Counted from the first letter of the stretch, positions 7,810 through 15,733 are shown. The stretch: DNA of 16,440 nucleotides from Dehalococcoidia bacterium UBA6495 (GCA_002435305.1 DJMH01000011.1:28927-45366), one strand, 5' to 3'. Numbers and translations are program-made. Notes: generated from the sequence alone by a model not told the origin.

Positions 7810-8094
7810 ATGATTGGAGTTCTAACACATCATTGGGCCGAGAAAGACAAAGTCGAAAATGCTAGACATATCTTAGACGGGAACGGTGAAGCTCAAAGAA
7901 AGGCACCAGGGTTCATAAGTAGAACCACTCTTCTATCCAAAAGAGACCCAACGCAAATCAGCTCTTTGGTAGTTTGGGAAAGTGATCATATTTACGACAA
8001 ATGGAAGGAAAGCGATGAAAGAGCAAAGGCGATGAAAAATGCAGCGGTTGTGTGGAGCCGACCACCCGAATCAGAAAGGTTCGACATACCTTAG
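7810..8094 (+). CDS. Antibiotic-biosynthesis-monooxygenase-like (ABM) small protein
   Basis: A 94-residue protein with the layout of the dimeric alpha/beta-barrel ABM family: an initial strand (MIGVLTHHW), a helix over a conserved DGNGEAQR.APGF turn, a strand (ISRTTLLSKRDP), another strand (ISSLVVWES) and a final helix (DKWKESDERAKAM). Such proteins act as cofactor-free oxygenases, haem-degrading enzymes or simple binding proteins, and no catalytic residue can be singled out here. The start follows a GGGGGTAA box by about 6 bases. It lies 44 bases after the NIPSNAP-like reading frame, another protein of the same general fold, so the two may be co-transcribed. Its stop codon sits inside a 7-bp hairpin facing the convergent fabF. 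Confidence 0.75.
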   Translation: MIGVLTHHWAEKDKVENARHILDGNGEAQRKAPGFISRTTLLSKRDPTQISSLVVWESDHIYDKWKESDERAKAMKNAAVVWSRPPESERFDIP

Positions 8095-8103
8095 ATAAGG
8101 TAT
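8086..8103. terminator. Hairpin at the stop of the ABM-like gene, possible bidirectional terminator
   Basis: ATACCTT and AAGGTAT form a perfect 7-bp stem around a 4-base AGAT loop, between two convergent genes and overlapping the TAG stop of the left one. On the + strand it is followed by CTCTTTAA, only a weak T-tract, and the stem is AT-rich, so termination strength is doubtful. Its position between convergent genes is the main argument. Confidence 0.35.
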
Positions 8104-8113
8104 CTCTTTAAAG

Positions 8114-9361
8114 TCAGTCCTCAAATGAACTGAAAACAACGCATGCATTCTGACCACCGAAACCAAAATTATTGGAAAGAACTGTACTCACTTTAGCTTT
8201 TCTTGCCACATTGGGCACATAGTCCAAATCACAATTAGGGTCCGGATTATTGTAGTTGATAGTGGGTGGAATAAGATTTGACTGTATAGTTTTTACTGCG
8301 GCGACTGCTTCAATAGCACCTGCTCCGCCTAGGGGATGCCCAATCATCGATTTATTCGAACTTATGGGAATTTTATAAGCGAGATCACCAAAGGCGAGTT
8401 TGATCGCTTTGGTCTCTGAAGCATCATTTAGTGGCGTTGAGGTTCCATGAGCGTTGATATAATCAATATCCTCTAGTTGCTTGTCGGCATTCCCAATAGC
8501 CCATTTGATAGCCCTAGCAGCGCCTTCTCCATTTTGATCAGGCTGCACAACATGATATGCATCTGACGAAACGGCATAGCCAATAATTTCTCCCTTAATA
8601 TCCGCACCTCTTTTTTGGGCGTGGTCCAAGGTTTCCAGAATGAGTATTCCAGCTCCTTCGGCCGGAACGAAGCCATCGCGGTTTGAATCAAACGGCTTGC
8701 TCGCATCTTGCGGATTTCCATCAAATCTACTTAGAGCCCTTATAACATGAAATCCTGCAAGCCCTATCCTGCTTATACCTGCCTCACAACCCCCGGCCAC
8801 TATGACATCGGCTGCACCCCTTCTGATAGCCTCATATGCCTCTCCAATCGCCTGATTGCCTGCAGCACATGCTGTTATAACAGTCGAGGAATACCCTTTC
8901 AAATTGAATACTCGACTAACTTGGGCCGCAGCCATATTTGGAAGTATCATCGGTATGAAAAAGGGGCTCACTTTCATCCCCCCTTTTTCAAACAGAATCT
9001 TTGCATTGTCTTCTGTAGTAGGGAAGCCGCCATTACCATTACCCATCACGACGCCAACTCGGTCGTTATTTAATGACAAATCTAGACCAGAATCTTCAAT
9101 TGCGGTAGCCGCCGCCGCCACGGCCAACTGGGAAAACCTGGCCATTCTTCGGGCCTCTTTTGGATCTGCATATTGTCCCGGGTCAAATCCTGTAACTTCC
9201 CCAGCTATATCACTCGGAAATCCTTCAGTATCGCATAAGGTAATTTTGCTTATGCCAGAGTGTCCATTAGACAAGCCATTCCAAAATTCTTCTACTGTTT
9301 GGCCTAAAGGGGACATCACCCCTAACCCGGTTATTACAACCCTTATACTGTCTTTTCCCAT
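8114..9361 (-). CDS. fabF: Beta-ketoacyl-ACP synthase II (KAS II)
   Basis: A 415-residue condensing enzyme that elongates acyl-ACP with malonyl-ACP in cytoplasmic fatty-acid synthesis. The Cys-His-His triad is intact: C165 in TACAAG, H305 in NAHGTSTPLND and H342 in SMIGHPLGG. The KAS lysine K337 and the FGFGGQNA glycine-rich loop near 398 are also present. Numbering is two higher than in E. coli FabF (C163/H303/H340), showing essentially full collinearity. The ATG at 9361 is preceded by a weak GAGGG about 11 bases upstream. It follows folC by 70 bases in the same direction. No acyl-carrier protein or other fab gene is next to it, so this could also be a KAS II-type enzyme for a special lipid or polyketide, but nothing in the sequence requires that. 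Confidence 0.95.
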   Translation of the reverse strand: MGKDSIRVVITGLGVMSPLGQTVEEFWNGLSNGHSGISKITLCDTEGFPSDIAGEVTGFDPGQYADPKEARRMARFSQLAVAAAATAIEDSGLDLSLNNDRVGVVMGNGNGGFPTTEDNAKILFEKGGMKVSPFFIPMILPNMAAAQVSRVFNLKGYSSTVITACAAGNQAIGEAYEAIRRGAADVIVAGGCEAGISRIGLAGFHVIRALSRFDGNPQDASKPFDSNRDGFVPAEGAGILILETLDHAQKRGADIKGEIIGYAVSSDAYHVVQPDQNGEGAARAIKWAIGNADKQLEDIDYINAHGTSTPLNDASETKAIKLAFGDLAYKIPISSNKSMIGHPLGGAGAIEAVAAVKTIQSNLIPPTINYNNPDPNCDLDYVPNVARKAKVSTVLSNNFGFGGQNACVVFSSFED

Positions 9362-9431
9362 TGTTTATGTGAACCCTCTACCATCAGTTAATCGTTCAAT
9401 TAATCATTTTAATTCATAACCATCTATTATT

Positions 9432-10793
9432 TTAGGGCAAATTTGGATAAATCTCAGGCGGAATTTCTTTAATAACTTCCGAAACCTCTGCAGCAACAGA
9501 CAGAGACCCGGTACCCAATATTAAATCATTCTGGCCTGCCAAACTAAAGGCGTGGTCTAAACCTTCAAACACACTGCCATATGGCTTGGTCGTGACAATA
9601 TCGCAATTCGAGGAAGCTGTTCTAACAATTTCCGACCCGATAGCCTTGGGATGCCTCGAACATACTGGAATTAGCACGGGATCTAGTGACTTTAAAGGTT
9701 TCAGCATATTGACGATATCATGTCCCCCAATCGCCCCAAAAACCACTATAACTTTGCAGTTATCCATATGGTCATTAACAGTTTCCACCAACCGCTCCAT
9801 TGAGTATGGATTGTGGGCCCCATCGACTATTAAAGTCGGGCCTGAGGTTTTTAACACTTCGAACCTGCTAGGCCAACAAATCTTGGACATCCCAACCTCA
9901 ACTGCATCTTCATCAATTAGATATCCTGATTCCTTTAAAGTCTCAATAGCGCATATGGCAGTAAGGGCGTTTTCCGTCTGGTGAATTCCAAGTAATGGTA
10001 GTTTGAATTCGTAATTTCGTAGTGGGGTTTTTACCAGGAGACACTGGCCAGACAAATCTTTATTTTTTATACAAACAGAATAATTATCGCTAACTTTTTT
10101 TACCGGAGCATTACAATTAGCTGCAATTTCTGTCATGACATTCATCGCTTCCCAGTGCTGGGGAGATATGATTACGGGAATTTCATCTTTTATGATTCCT
10201 GCTTTCTCAGAAGCGATTTTAGCTAAGGTATCTCCTAAAATGTTGACATGATCAAGACTGATAGAAGTGATTACTGAAACGATGGGTAATAATATGTTCG
10301 TCGCGTCCAGCCTCCCACCTAAGCCTGTTTCTACCACCTGGAAATCAACATTCGATTCACGAAAAAAATAGAATGCTGCCGACACCATAAACTCAAACCA
10401 AGTAACCTCACCATATTGACTATTTTGCCCAGTCTCCAGAACCATCGGCCAGATCTGCTTAACAAGATTAGTAAAATCATTTTTGGAGATTGGTTCAGAC
10501 CCTATTCTAATCCTCTCAGTTAAGGAATGTAGATGAGGTGAAGTTGCTAAGCCCACTTTGTATCCAGATGAACCTAATATAGCGGTAATCATGGCTGCGG
10601 TGGTACCTTTGCCTTTGGTGCCAGCTATATGAACAGAGGGAACACCTAACTGGGGGTTGCCCAACTGAGCACAGAGGAGACGCATCCTTTCCAAGTGAAA
10701 AAATGAATGTTCAGGACTATGTTTGCCTCTTTCAAAATCGGCTAAAGTAAGAGTTTGTTCAACGGCACGGTAATAGGCACGATCTTTCTTCAA
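9432..10793 (-). CDS. folC: Folylpolyglutamate synthase / dihydrofolate synthase
   Basis: A 453-residue Mur-ligase-family enzyme that adds glutamate to dihydropteroate and/or folates, using ATP, in the cytoplasm. The ATP P-loop GTKGKGTT is at 58-65. SPHLHSLTERI, SLDHVNILGDTLAKIASEKAGIIK-type and VDGAHNPYSMERL blocks are all in the expected order. The start is taken as TTG at 10793: homologues need the preceding LERMRLL helix and about 35 residues before it, and no ATG exists early enough. No clear SD precedes the TTG. The gene starts 6 bases after the stop of the AAA ATPase, which suggests translational coupling. Length is normal for bacterial FolC. Confidence 0.95.
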   Translation of the reverse strand: MKKDRAYYRAVEQTLTLADFERGKHSPEHSFFHLERMRLLCAQLGNPQLGVPSVHIAGTKGKGTTAAMITAILGSSGYKVGLATSPHLHSLTERIRIGSEPISKNDFTNLVKQIWPMVLETGQNSQYGEVTWFEFMVSAAFYFFRESNVDFQVVETGLGGRLDATNILLPIVSVITSISLDHVNILGDTLAKIASEKAGIIKDEIPVIISPQHWEAMNVMTEIAANCNAPVKKVSDNYSVCIKNKDLSGQCLLVKTPLRNYEFKLPLLGIHQTENALTAICAIETLKESGYLIDEDAVEVGMSKICWPSRFEVLKTSGPTLIVDGAHNPYSMERLVETVNDHMDNCKVIVVFGAIGGHDIVNMLKPLKSLDPVLIPVCSRHPKAIGSEIVRTASSNCDIVTTKPYGSVFEGLDHAFSLAGQNDLILGTGSLSVAAEVSEVIKEIPPEIYPNLP

Positions 10794-10798
10794 AGGCG

Positions 10799-12832
10799 CT
10801 AGAACTGAGTTTGGAGAGGTAATGATCCTACTGCGGCTGAAGACTGTATAGATCCTAAATCTACTGTACCCGTCGCCTTTATACCTGATTTTTTTGATCC
10901 CGCGCGGTTTTTAGATGCCGAACGGGATGTACGCGAGCCACCACTCTGGGAGGAATTTAAAATATCAATAGAATCTGATTCAGTGATCAAAGAATTTATT
11001 CTTTCGACCAACGCTTTAGCTTTTTCGACACTATCTTCAGATATGTGGGCTTTGAAATCCTCAAAGTTTTCCAGAAGATATGCAGCAGGCACATATCGAT
11101 CAAAAACACCCCCGGCGATTCCCGTTTTCGCGAAATATACTTTCAGTCTTTCCACGATTCTTGGATTACTCTCCGTGATGGACCTCATAGTCAATGTTTG
11201 GTCCAGTTGATTAGCATAGGAAAGGTTGACCAATTGCAAATAAATCTTTGGCTCAAACAAATCCTCGATGTCCGCGTCTCTTATTCTTGTAACTTGTACC
11301 CACTTTACAGGGTTCTCGCCTTCTAATTCGTTTTTTCTATTAATAGCCTCCATCTTCTCCTTATTGGTAGGAGTTAAGTCCATCATCACTGCGACACTAA
11401 CATAGTTGTCCCCAAGAAGGGTGACAAAGGTAGAGAGGTTATCCGTGCTACCAACAGGTATTATTACCCATCTTGGATCGATCCTTATACCTGATTCAGC
11501 TGCCACCATATCGCCCAAAACTTGCAGGTATATCAAATCTGAGGGAGAGTTAACCATCAAACAGTGGGGAGATAGAAATAGGGTCTGGGCCATCTGGTAC
11601 CCCAAGGCCATCTGCAAGGGAAATACAGTCTCCCTGTCATTATGAACAGGGTCATCACTTATCACAGTGCCTACACCATCCATGTCCTGAACTAACCTAA
11701 TTCGTTGCAATTTTTCCAAATCAATCATAAAAGGTGAGTGGGTAGTGTAAATAACCTGACATCGTGGTGAAAGCCTTTCATCCATGAATCTTAAGAAATC
11801 TTTTTGGGCCATTGCGTGAAGCGCTGTACCCGGCTCGTCGAGTAGAATTATCAAGTCACCACTTTCTGTTTCTTCCAAATGCGAAAAATACGACAAAAAA
11901 GAGAAAAACCAAACAAACCCCTTCGATCTTTCATCAAATGACACAGTGACACGGTGCCTCGCATTTTCTATTCTTACATGTAAAATTTTGCCCTGATTCA
12001 AAGGAGCAGCATCCCTAGGGTCGGCCAGAGATACATCAAATTCAACTTTCAATTGGCGGTTTTGTTGCCAATATTCGAATATCTCATCAGTTATAGTTAT
12101 TGAGGCTGATTCTAATTCAACTTTTATGTCCTCATACCCTAAATCCTTTTCCAAATCCTCTAGAGAAACACCCGATAAAGTTAAAAGAGCCAGGAATGTC
12201 CGATCAGCATCATCAAAAGGTCCCCCATTTTCTGTTCTCTGCCTGAGCTCATTGATAGATATTTTTCCTCTCATGAGGCTGTAATTGTCAAAGTAAACGA
12301 ATTTTGGGAGCCATTTTTCTAAAAATTGCTCTGAAATTCTCTCCGAAACATTACTAACATTTTCCACAGTCTGAACAGCACTTTGAAAAGAAGTTGGGGC
12401 AGGTGTCGAAGGCTGAGTAAAAGTCGTCACGTTGGAAGGTTGAGAGACTGATTCTACAAGGTTAATTTTCCAATTTCGTTCATTTTTGTAATTCTTGGTG
12501 ACGATAATTTTGTTTGAAGCTAATATCCCATCACCAAAATTCGCCTCAATTTCAGATATTTCTTCAGCATTCAGCTCAAATTCTGCCTGTGCTGTCTCGC
12601 ATGGATTCTGATCATGAATCTTTTTATATTTGATGTACCCTTTTCGAGGGTAATCTCTAATCGAAAAAATATCTTCTTCACCCGAAATAGAATTAATTTT
12701 TCTAATAGCTTGAAGAAATGCCGTCTTACCAGACTCGTTTTTACCCACCAGAGCTGTAACATCATCAACTCTAACCCATGAGGAATCGTCAATACTTTTA
12801 TAGTTGATTACTCGAGCCCGAGTTAGTTTCAT
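10799..12832 (-). CDS. OLD-like AAA/ABC-class ATPase with degenerate TOPRIM region and basic tail
   Basis: A 677-residue protein built like OLD-family ATP-dependent nucleases. Walker A GKNESGKT is at 30-37, a RSKG signature-like motif at 302-305, Walker B LIILLDEP at 327-334, and H365 in TTHSP acts as switch. A Ser/Thr/Pro/Gln-rich linker is inserted at about 128-155. Residues 420-490 match the TOPRIM topology of the family (a VEGPSD-type strand, PVG turn, VAV strand), but the expected catalytic Glu is N428 (VNSPSD) and the second acidic motif reads D485-L-T487 rather than DxD. Nuclease activity is therefore doubtful. The last 55 residues are Ser/Gly/Lys/Arg-rich and probably disordered. GGTGGAG precedes the ATG. 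Relatives include anti-phage and repair ATPases; here it sits alone between an SDR and folC, with no helicase partner. Confidence 0.85.
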   Translation of the reverse strand: MKLTRARVINYKSIDDSSWVRVDDVTALVGKNESGKTAFLQAIRKINSISGEEDIFSIRDYPRKGYIKYKKIHDQNPCETAQAEFELNAEEISEIEANFGDGILASNKIIVTKNYKNERNWKINLVESVSQPSNVTTFTQPSTPAPTSFQSAVQTVENVSNVSERISEQFLEKWLPKFVYFDNYSLMRGKISINELRQRTENGGPFDDADRTFLALLTLSGVSLEDLEKDLGYEDIKVELESASITITDEIFEYWQQNRQLKVEFDVSLADPRDAAPLNQGKILHVRIENARHRVTVSFDERSKGFVWFFSFLSYFSHLEETESGDLIILLDEPGTALHAMAQKDFLRFMDERLSPRCQVIYTTHSPFMIDLEKLQRIRLVQDMDGVGTVISDDPVHNDRETVFPLQMALGYQMAQTLFLSPHCLMVNSPSDLIYLQVLGDMVAAESGIRIDPRWVIIPVGSTDNLSTFVTLLGDNYVSVAVMMDLTPTNKEKMEAINRKNELEGENPVKWVQVTRIRDADIEDLFEPKIYLQLVNLSYANQLDQTLTMRSITESNPRIVERLKVYFAKTGIAGGVFDRYVPAAYLLENFEDFKAHISEDSVEKAKALVERINSLITESDSIDILNSSQSGGSRTSRSASKNRAGSKKSGIKATGTVDLGSIQSSAAVGSLPLQTQF

Positions 12833-12855
12833 AGCTTCTCCACCTCTACGATTTA

Positions 12856-12875
12856 CACCTTATAATACCTTATAA
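12856..12875. repeat. Tandem 10-bp direct repeat YACCTTATAA x2 ahead of the AAA ATPase
   Basis: Two adjacent copies, CACCTTATAA and TACCTTATAA, differ only in the first base. They lie 24-43 bases before the ATPase start and downstream of a TATAAT hexamer read on the same strand. One-turn spacing fits a tandem protein-binding site, but AT-rich sequence makes chance repeats common. Confidence 0.4.
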
Positions 12876-12901
12876 ATTCTTGCCATAGAGAGCACGTCCC
12901 C

Positions 12902-12907
12902 ATTATA
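12902..12907 (-). promoter_or_regulatory. Candidate -10 box TATAAT for the AAA ATPase-folC unit
   Basis: A perfect TATAAT on the minus strand, about 70 bases before the ATPase ATG. I find no good -35 element 16-18 bases further upstream, so the promoter is tentative. The 181-base gap upstream of the ATPase supports a separate transcription start here. Confidence 0.3.
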
Positions 12908-13013
12908 TGAATGGCCAGTTCAAACTAACCACAGAGAGGCGTCAAAGGCAAGGCATTTATATACAAGTTTGGTAGGGTTGGTACTCCCATCTCGAACCCT
13001 GTTTGAGTGCAAA

Positions 13014-13868
13014 TTATACTTGGCTATACCCACTACCGACTCGATCTTGATCAACCCCTGTACCTTTGGCTTCATTTACCCAGCCGAATTCTTTAAGAAT
13101 CTGCTGACTATATGTAACTCTACCTGTTACTTTATCTAAAGGTTCAGTAGCCAATAATAGTGCCGCCTTGGCCATCAATTCTGGGTGCTCACCTCGCGGG
13201 TCATCCATACCGGTTACCAAATTATGGAAAACGGTTCCCGGTGTAGGAACTACTTGGGAGGGAGACACACAAGTTACTGAAATTCCATCGCCGTATACTT
13301 CCTGAGCCAAGCCTTGGGTAAATCTTTCTAAAGCTGCCTTCTCGGCTCCGTAACAAGTACCACCAGAGTTTGGTGGAACATTTGGATATGGACCGCGACC
13401 TGGACCGATCGCCGCTCCAGAGGAAATGTTTACAATGCTTCCAGATCCCGCTGAGATCATATCTTCCAATGCTAATTGGCTTAGAAGAAATGGGGCATGA
13501 AAATTGACTGCCCAAGACCTCATCCAGCGGTTAATCGGATAGTCCCTCACAGGAATAAAATATGTCAAAGCAGCATTATTAACCAGTACATCAACTTTTC
13601 CATATAATTCATGAGTCTCTGCAAAAAGGCGCTCGCAGTCTTCAGGCAATGATATATTGACAGCGACTGGTTTGGCCTCGCCTCCGGCTTCATTGATATC
13701 GCTCACTGTTTTTTGCAATGAACCCTCTAAGGGATGATCCCCCTCTTTTAAAGTTCTCGCTGCACAAACTACCTTTCCCCCTTCTTTCGCAAAAATTCTG
13801 GCAATCTCTGCCCCTATGCCTCGACTCGCACCAGTTACTACGACAGTTTTTCCATCCAAGATACCCAT
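13014..13868 (-). CDS. Short-chain dehydrogenase/reductase (SDR)
   Basis: A 284-residue NAD(P)-dependent oxidoreductase. The cofactor glycine motif TGASRGIG is at 12-19, the NNA motif at 97-99, and the catalytic Ser at 149/150 with Y173 and K177 (YGAEK) completes the SDR active site. After strand beta-2 the sequence is AARTL, with an Arg and no acidic residue, which favours NADP(H). An insert of about 15 residues between Ser and Tyr (GPGRGPYPNVPPNSGG) is longer than in most FabG-type enzymes. The protein also runs about 30 residues past the usual SDR end, with a PGTVFHNLV segment in the substrate loop. Substrate unknown. AAGGAGA, 7 bases before the ATG, fixes the start. A 181-base gap separates it from the downstream ATPase. 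Confidence 0.92.
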   Translation of the reverse strand: MGILDGKTVVVTGASRGIGAEIARIFAKEGGKVVCAARTLKEGDHPLEGSLQKTVSDINEAGGEAKPVAVNISLPEDCERLFAETHELYGKVDVLVNNAALTYFIPVRDYPINRWMRSWAVNFHAPFLLSQLALEDMISAGSGSIVNISSGAAIGPGRGPYPNVPPNSGGTCYGAEKAALERFTQGLAQEVYGDGISVTCVSPSQVVPTPGTVFHNLVTGMDDPRGEHPELMAKAALLLATEPLDKVTGRVTYSQQILKEFGWVNEAKGTGVDQDRVGSGYSQV

Positions 13869-13936
13869 AACATTTCTCCTTATATAATTCCCATAACAAG
13901 CTGATAACCTACCACCAAATAGGAATTCGTTAAAGG

Positions 13937-13966
13937 ATTTTATTTTACAAAGTCATCTTCACACAA
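13937..13966 (-). promoter_or_regulatory. Candidate promoter for the SDR
   Basis: On the minus strand TTGTGT (13961-13966) and TAAAAT (13937-13942) lie 18 bases apart, about 70 bases before the SDR ATG. The -35 matches weakly, so this is a moderate candidate in the 198-base divergent gap. Confidence 0.35.
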
Positions 13967-13983
13967 GATATCCGTTCAATTTG

Positions 13984-14013
13984 TTGACCCATTTATTGAT
14001 AAAAATTTATAAT
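13984..14013 (+). promoter_or_regulatory. Sigma70-type promoter for the manC-type operon
   Basis: TTGACC (13984-13989) and a perfect TATAAT (14008-14013) are separated by 18 bases, 53 bases before the GTG start. This is the best promoter-like sequence in the window. Together with the SDR promoter it occupies the divergent gap 13869-14066; I see no further feature in that gap. Confidence 0.6.
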
Positions 14014-14066
14014 CTTCGATGAATAATCCTTACTTTGTACTGAGTCCCTGAGAGGTTTTACTAGTT

Positions 14067-15512
14067 GTGAATTTGAGACCAGTTATATTGGCAGGAGGTT
14101 CAGGTAAACGCTTATGGCCGCTGTCCCGAAATCAATATCCTAAACCTTTTCTCACCAATAATAGTCAAACATCTTTAATCCAAAACACCGTGCAGCGATC
14201 ACTGAACTTGGAATTAGCTCTCCCTGTCATCGTTTGCAACGAACAAAATCGGTTTTTACTAACCGACCACCTAAATTCCATATCAGCTCAAGTTGAAAAA
14301 ATTCTTTTGGAGCCTTTACCCAAAAATACCGCTCCTGCCTTAACGCTTGCAGCACTCTACCTTTTGAGGAATTTAGAAGACCCTATTTTATTTTCAATGC
14401 CATCCGACCATTTTATAGAGGAAGATGAAGATTTCTTTGAGGTTGTAGGTACTGCCTCTAAATTAGCAGAGGACGGAGGGATAGTTACGTTTGGAATAGA
14501 TGTTGAAACCCCCGACATAAACTTTGGCTATATCCAAAAAGGTAAACCTACAAAAAGTGCCTACTTTGAATTGAAAGGGTTTCACGAAAAGCCGGATTCT
14601 TTGACCGCGAAGAAAATGCATGAGTCTAAAGATTTCCTATGGAACAGCGGAATGTTTCTTATAAAAGCTAGTTCATGGATTCATAACATGAAAATCCATT
14701 CTCCAAGAATTTTAGAGGCCTGTGAAAGATCCATTCAAAATGGCACAGAAGATGGCATATTCTTTCGCCCTGCACCTGAACCACTAGACGATTGCCCAAG
14801 CAAGTCTATTGATCATGCAGTCATGGAGAACCTGAAAAATTCTGAAAATGTCTTCAAGAATTGGGTGGTTCCCTTAAAATCACGGTGGTCAGATTTGGGA
14901 TCGTGGAGCTCTTTCATGAGCTCTCAAATTCCTGATAAATCAAATAACCTGCTAAAGGGCGATGTCATTACTGACTCCGTCCAAAATTCCATAATCGTGA
15001 GCGACCACCGAACCGTAGCGGCTTCTCATGTGGAGAGTCTGATTATTGTAGAGACCCCGGATGCAATATTGGTAGCAGATAGAAATCAAGAACACAAAAT
15101 TAAAGACTTAGTGAATAAAATCCCAGTTAAAAGCACAGCGATTTTCGAAAGCCACAAGAAAGTATTTCGACCATGGGGACATTATGAAATTTTGGATACC
15201 GGAAAAGAATTCCAGGTTAAAAGACTAACTGTCTTGCCGGAACATGCGCTTTCACTGCAAATACATAACCGCAGAACAGAACATTGGGTGGTGGTATCTG
15301 GAGTTGCAACAGTTACAAGAGGTAGTGAGACAATGACACTAGAAAAGAACCAATCGACGTACATACCAAAGGGAGTACAGCATAGACTGGAAAATAACAA
15401 AGGTGAAAATCTTGAAATAATAGAGGTGCAATCGGGTTCATACTTTGGAGAAGACGACATTGTCAGACTCGATGATAGGTATGATAGGGCTTCCGGCAAA
15501 TCACCTTTATAA
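14067..15512 (+). CDS. manC: Bifunctional mannose-1-phosphate guanylyltransferase / mannose-6-phosphate isomerase (type II)
   Basis: A 481-residue enzyme of the ManC/AlgA/CpsB type, which makes GDP-mannose from mannose-1-P and GTP and, through its C-terminal cupin, may interconvert fructose-6-P and mannose-6-P. The nucleotidyltransferase part has GGSGKRLWP at 10-18, SDH at 113-115, F-H-EKP at 172-176, WNSGMF at 192-197 and SRWSDLGSW at 272-280. The cupin part (about 365-475) has RPWGHYE and IPKGVQHRLEN with H439. The first cupin metal motif reads H400-N-R402-R-T-E405 where the family has H-x-H-R-x-E, so one metal ligand is replaced by Arg and isomerase activity is questionable. The GTG start lies 11 bases after AGAGG. 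It heads a plus-strand unit with two further genes and supplies precursors for glycans. Confidence 0.93.
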   Translation: MNLRPVILAGGSGKRLWPLSRNQYPKPFLTNNSQTSLIQNTVQRSLNLELALPVIVCNEQNRFLLTDHLNSISAQVEKILLEPLPKNTAPALTLAALYLLRNLEDPILFSMPSDHFIEEDEDFFEVVGTASKLAEDGGIVTFGIDVETPDINFGYIQKGKPTKSAYFELKGFHEKPDSLTAKKMHESKDFLWNSGMFLIKASSWIHNMKIHSPRILEACERSIQNGTEDGIFFRPAPEPLDDCPSKSIDHAVMENLKNSENVFKNWVVPLKSRWSDLGSWSSFMSSQIPDKSNNLLKGDVITDSVQNSIIVSDHRTVAASHVESLIIVETPDAILVADRNQEHKIKDLVNKIPVKSTAIFESHKKVFRPWGHYEILDTGKEFQVKRLTVLPEHALSLQIHNRRTEHWVVVSGVATVTRGSETMTLEKNQSTYIPKGVQHRLENNKGENLEIIEVQSGSYFGEDDIVRLDDRYDRASGKSPL

Positions 15513-15535
15513 AGAAAAGATAGGGGTAATTTTAT

Positions 15536-15706
15536 ATGAAGGAAATACCACTCATATTCCCATTTGCATTGTTGGTCATAATAGTGGCGTTGATGTTTTC
15601 CACAGTCTACGGATTAGCCGATAGTGCGGTAAAAGCGAAGGGGGACTCAACAAATCAATATAAATGGGAAGAAAAAGCTGCTTTGTGGGTTTGTCCTTTT
15701 CATTGA
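15536..15706 (+). CDS. Small single-pass membrane protein of unknown function (56 aa)
   Basis: A 56-residue reading frame between the manC-type gene and the second SDR. Residues 5-26 form a strongly hydrophobic segment (IPLIFPFALLVIIVALMFS), followed by a charged, soluble stretch and a short end ALWVCPFH with one Cys and one His. AGGGG about 9 bases before the ATG supports translation. An N-terminal helix with only one Lys before it could be a membrane anchor or an uncleaved signal. I do not recognise a family. It starts 23 bases after the upstream stop and ends 27 bases before the next start, consistent with an operon member. Confidence 0.5.
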   Translation: MKEIPLIFPFALLVIIVALMFSTVYGLADSAVKAKGDSTNQYKWEEKAALWVCPFH

Positions 15707-15733
15707 ATTCCAGTATTAAATTAGGAGATTACT

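Noticed and set aside
8856..9419. 187-codon open frame on the + strand opposite fabF
   Set aside because: It is antisense to a clearly coding fabF, has no SD or recognisable domain, and is explained by the codon bias of the real gene.
9586..9984. 132-codon open frame on the + strand opposite folC
   Set aside because: Shadow of folC; no homology pattern or ribosome binding site.
12971..13020. 5S-rRNA-like or tRNA T-loop-like stretch (CCCATCTCGAAC) with a 6-bp stem AGGGTT/AACCCT
   Set aside because: Only the short core matches; no closing helices of a 5S or tRNA can be drawn, and the right part would run into the SDR coding sequence. The hairpin has no T-tract, so it is not a convincing terminator either.
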